Of a stretch of 5,781 bases of DNA, positions 5,272 through 5,781 are shown piece by piece. The stretch covers positions 1-5,781 of the forward strand of contig OMRS01000233.1 of assembly GCA_900313545.1 (NCBI GenBank), in the 5' to 3' direction. This DNA comes from an uncultured Eubacteriales bacterium (GTDB lineage: Bacteria; Bacillota_A; Clostridia; Christensenellales; Aristaeellaceae). The position numbers were made by a program, and so were the translations under genes. Numbering within the stretch: position 1 is the stretch's first letter; each line of letters opens with the position of its first letter. The notes under the pieces were generated by a model. That model made no database searches. It saw only the letters and a list, made by a program, of their open reading frames with translations, and was not told where the DNA came from.

Positions 5272-5781
5272 TTAGTGGATGTCGTAATCCGCATCCGTTG
5301 CGCCGTCTCCGGCTCCGCCCTGCTGGGTGTAATCGGCACCGGCTCCGCCCGCGGGGCCCTGGGCGCCGGCTGCGCCCTGCTGCTGCTGATACACCTTGCC
5401 GAAGGCATTATACACCTTCTGGGTGAAGGCTTCCATGGCCGTCTTGATCTGCTCCACGTTGTTGCTCTCGCGGGTCTTCTTGAACTCGGCCAGCTCGCTC
5501 TCGATCATGGCCTTGTCCTCGGCGGACAGTTTGTCGCCCAGCTCCCGCAGCTGCTTCTCGGTTTCGAAGATCATGCTGTCGGCGCGGTTGAGGGTCTCGA
5601 CCTCCTCCTTGCGCTTCTTGTCCTCGGCGGCATACTGCTCGGCCTCCTTGACGCGCTGGTTGATCTCGTCCTCGGAGAGGTTCGTGCTGGAGGTGATGGT
5701 CACCTGCTGCTCGTTGCCGGTGCCCAGATCCTTGGCGGACACGTTCACGATGCCGTTGGCGTCGATGTTGAAGGTCACCTC
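5272..5781 (-). CDS. dnaK: Chaperone protein DnaK (Hsp70), C-terminal part
   Basis: The last 169 residues of DnaK; the gene continues past the right edge of the window, so the ATPase domain is not visible. The visible part starts in the substrate-binding beta domain with [19 protein letters not shown], followed by [10 protein letters not shown], a strongly conserved DnaK stretch. The helical lid follows, beginning near [15 protein letters not shown] and rich in Lys/Glu. The protein ends with a flexible Gln/Gly/Ala-rich tail of about 38 residues (QQQQ, then GAAGAQ and similar). The tail finishes DADYDIH, shorter and less acidic than the usual bacterial ending, where several acidic residues follow a DAD/E-aromatic motif. 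The reading frame is open with no internal damage, and it lies directly upstream of dnaJ, its co-chaperone. DnaK works in the cytoplasm with DnaJ and GrpE in ATP-driven protein folding. Confidence 0.97.
   Translation of the reverse strand, partial: EVTFNIDANGIVNVSAKDLGTGNEQQVTITSSTNLSEDEINQRVKEAEQYAAEDKKRKEEVETLNRADSMIFETEKQLRELGDKLSAEDKAMIESELAEFKKTRESNNVEQIKTAMEAFTQKVYNAFGKVYQQQQGAAGAQGPAGGAGADYTQQGGAGDGATDADYDIH

Noticed and set aside
1..5781. CRISPR array, tRNA, rRNA, insertion sequence or prophage element
   Set aside because: No regularly spaced repeats, tRNA-like cloverleaf, rRNA sequence, transposase or integrase features were seen on either strand.

Overview
The window comes from a GC-rich bacterium, most likely a Clostridia-class Firmicute. 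Evidence: the order dnaK-dnaJ-prmA-rsmE is the classic Firmicute class I heat-shock arrangement, ribosome binding sites are strong AGGAGG types, and the lipoprotein resembles those of gut Clostridia. The species cannot be fixed from this sequence. All six supported genes lie on the minus strand, so the window reads biologically from right to left.

Right part (5781 down to about 3985): the 3' end of dnaK (cut by the window edge), a short gap with a GC-rich hairpin, and a complete dnaJ whose best start is a GTG at 5199, three codons inside the longest reading frame. A terminator-like hairpin with a T-run follows dnaJ and sits directly against the prmA ribosome binding site.

Middle (3979 to 1370): prmA (ribosomal protein L11 methyltransferase) and rsmE (16S rRNA U1498 methyltransferase) overlap by one base. 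After 40 bases comes a fusion of an N-terminal winged helix-turn-helix to a LicC-type nucleotidyltransferase, probably a phosphocholine or aminoethylphosphonate cytidylyltransferase. It has no obvious promoter of its own and is probably an accessory passenger at the end of the chaperone/ribosome-modification operon.

Left part (1369 to 1): a 243-base intergenic region holds a G-run cluster, a 9-bp inverted repeat, a good sigma-A promoter with 17-bp spacing and a hairpin at the predicted 5' end of the message. It drives a single lipoprotein gene for an ABC-type solute-binding protein, which ends at a textbook intrinsic terminator. No permease or ATPase gene is in view. The chaperone genes handle protein folding, and prmA/rsmE modify the translation machinery. 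The cytidylyltransferase and binding protein may form a separate head-group (choline- or phosphonate-like) uptake and activation function. That last link is inference. I did not find a clearly new system; the most unusual part is the HTH-nucleotidyltransferase fusion next to the structured promoter of the binding-protein gene.
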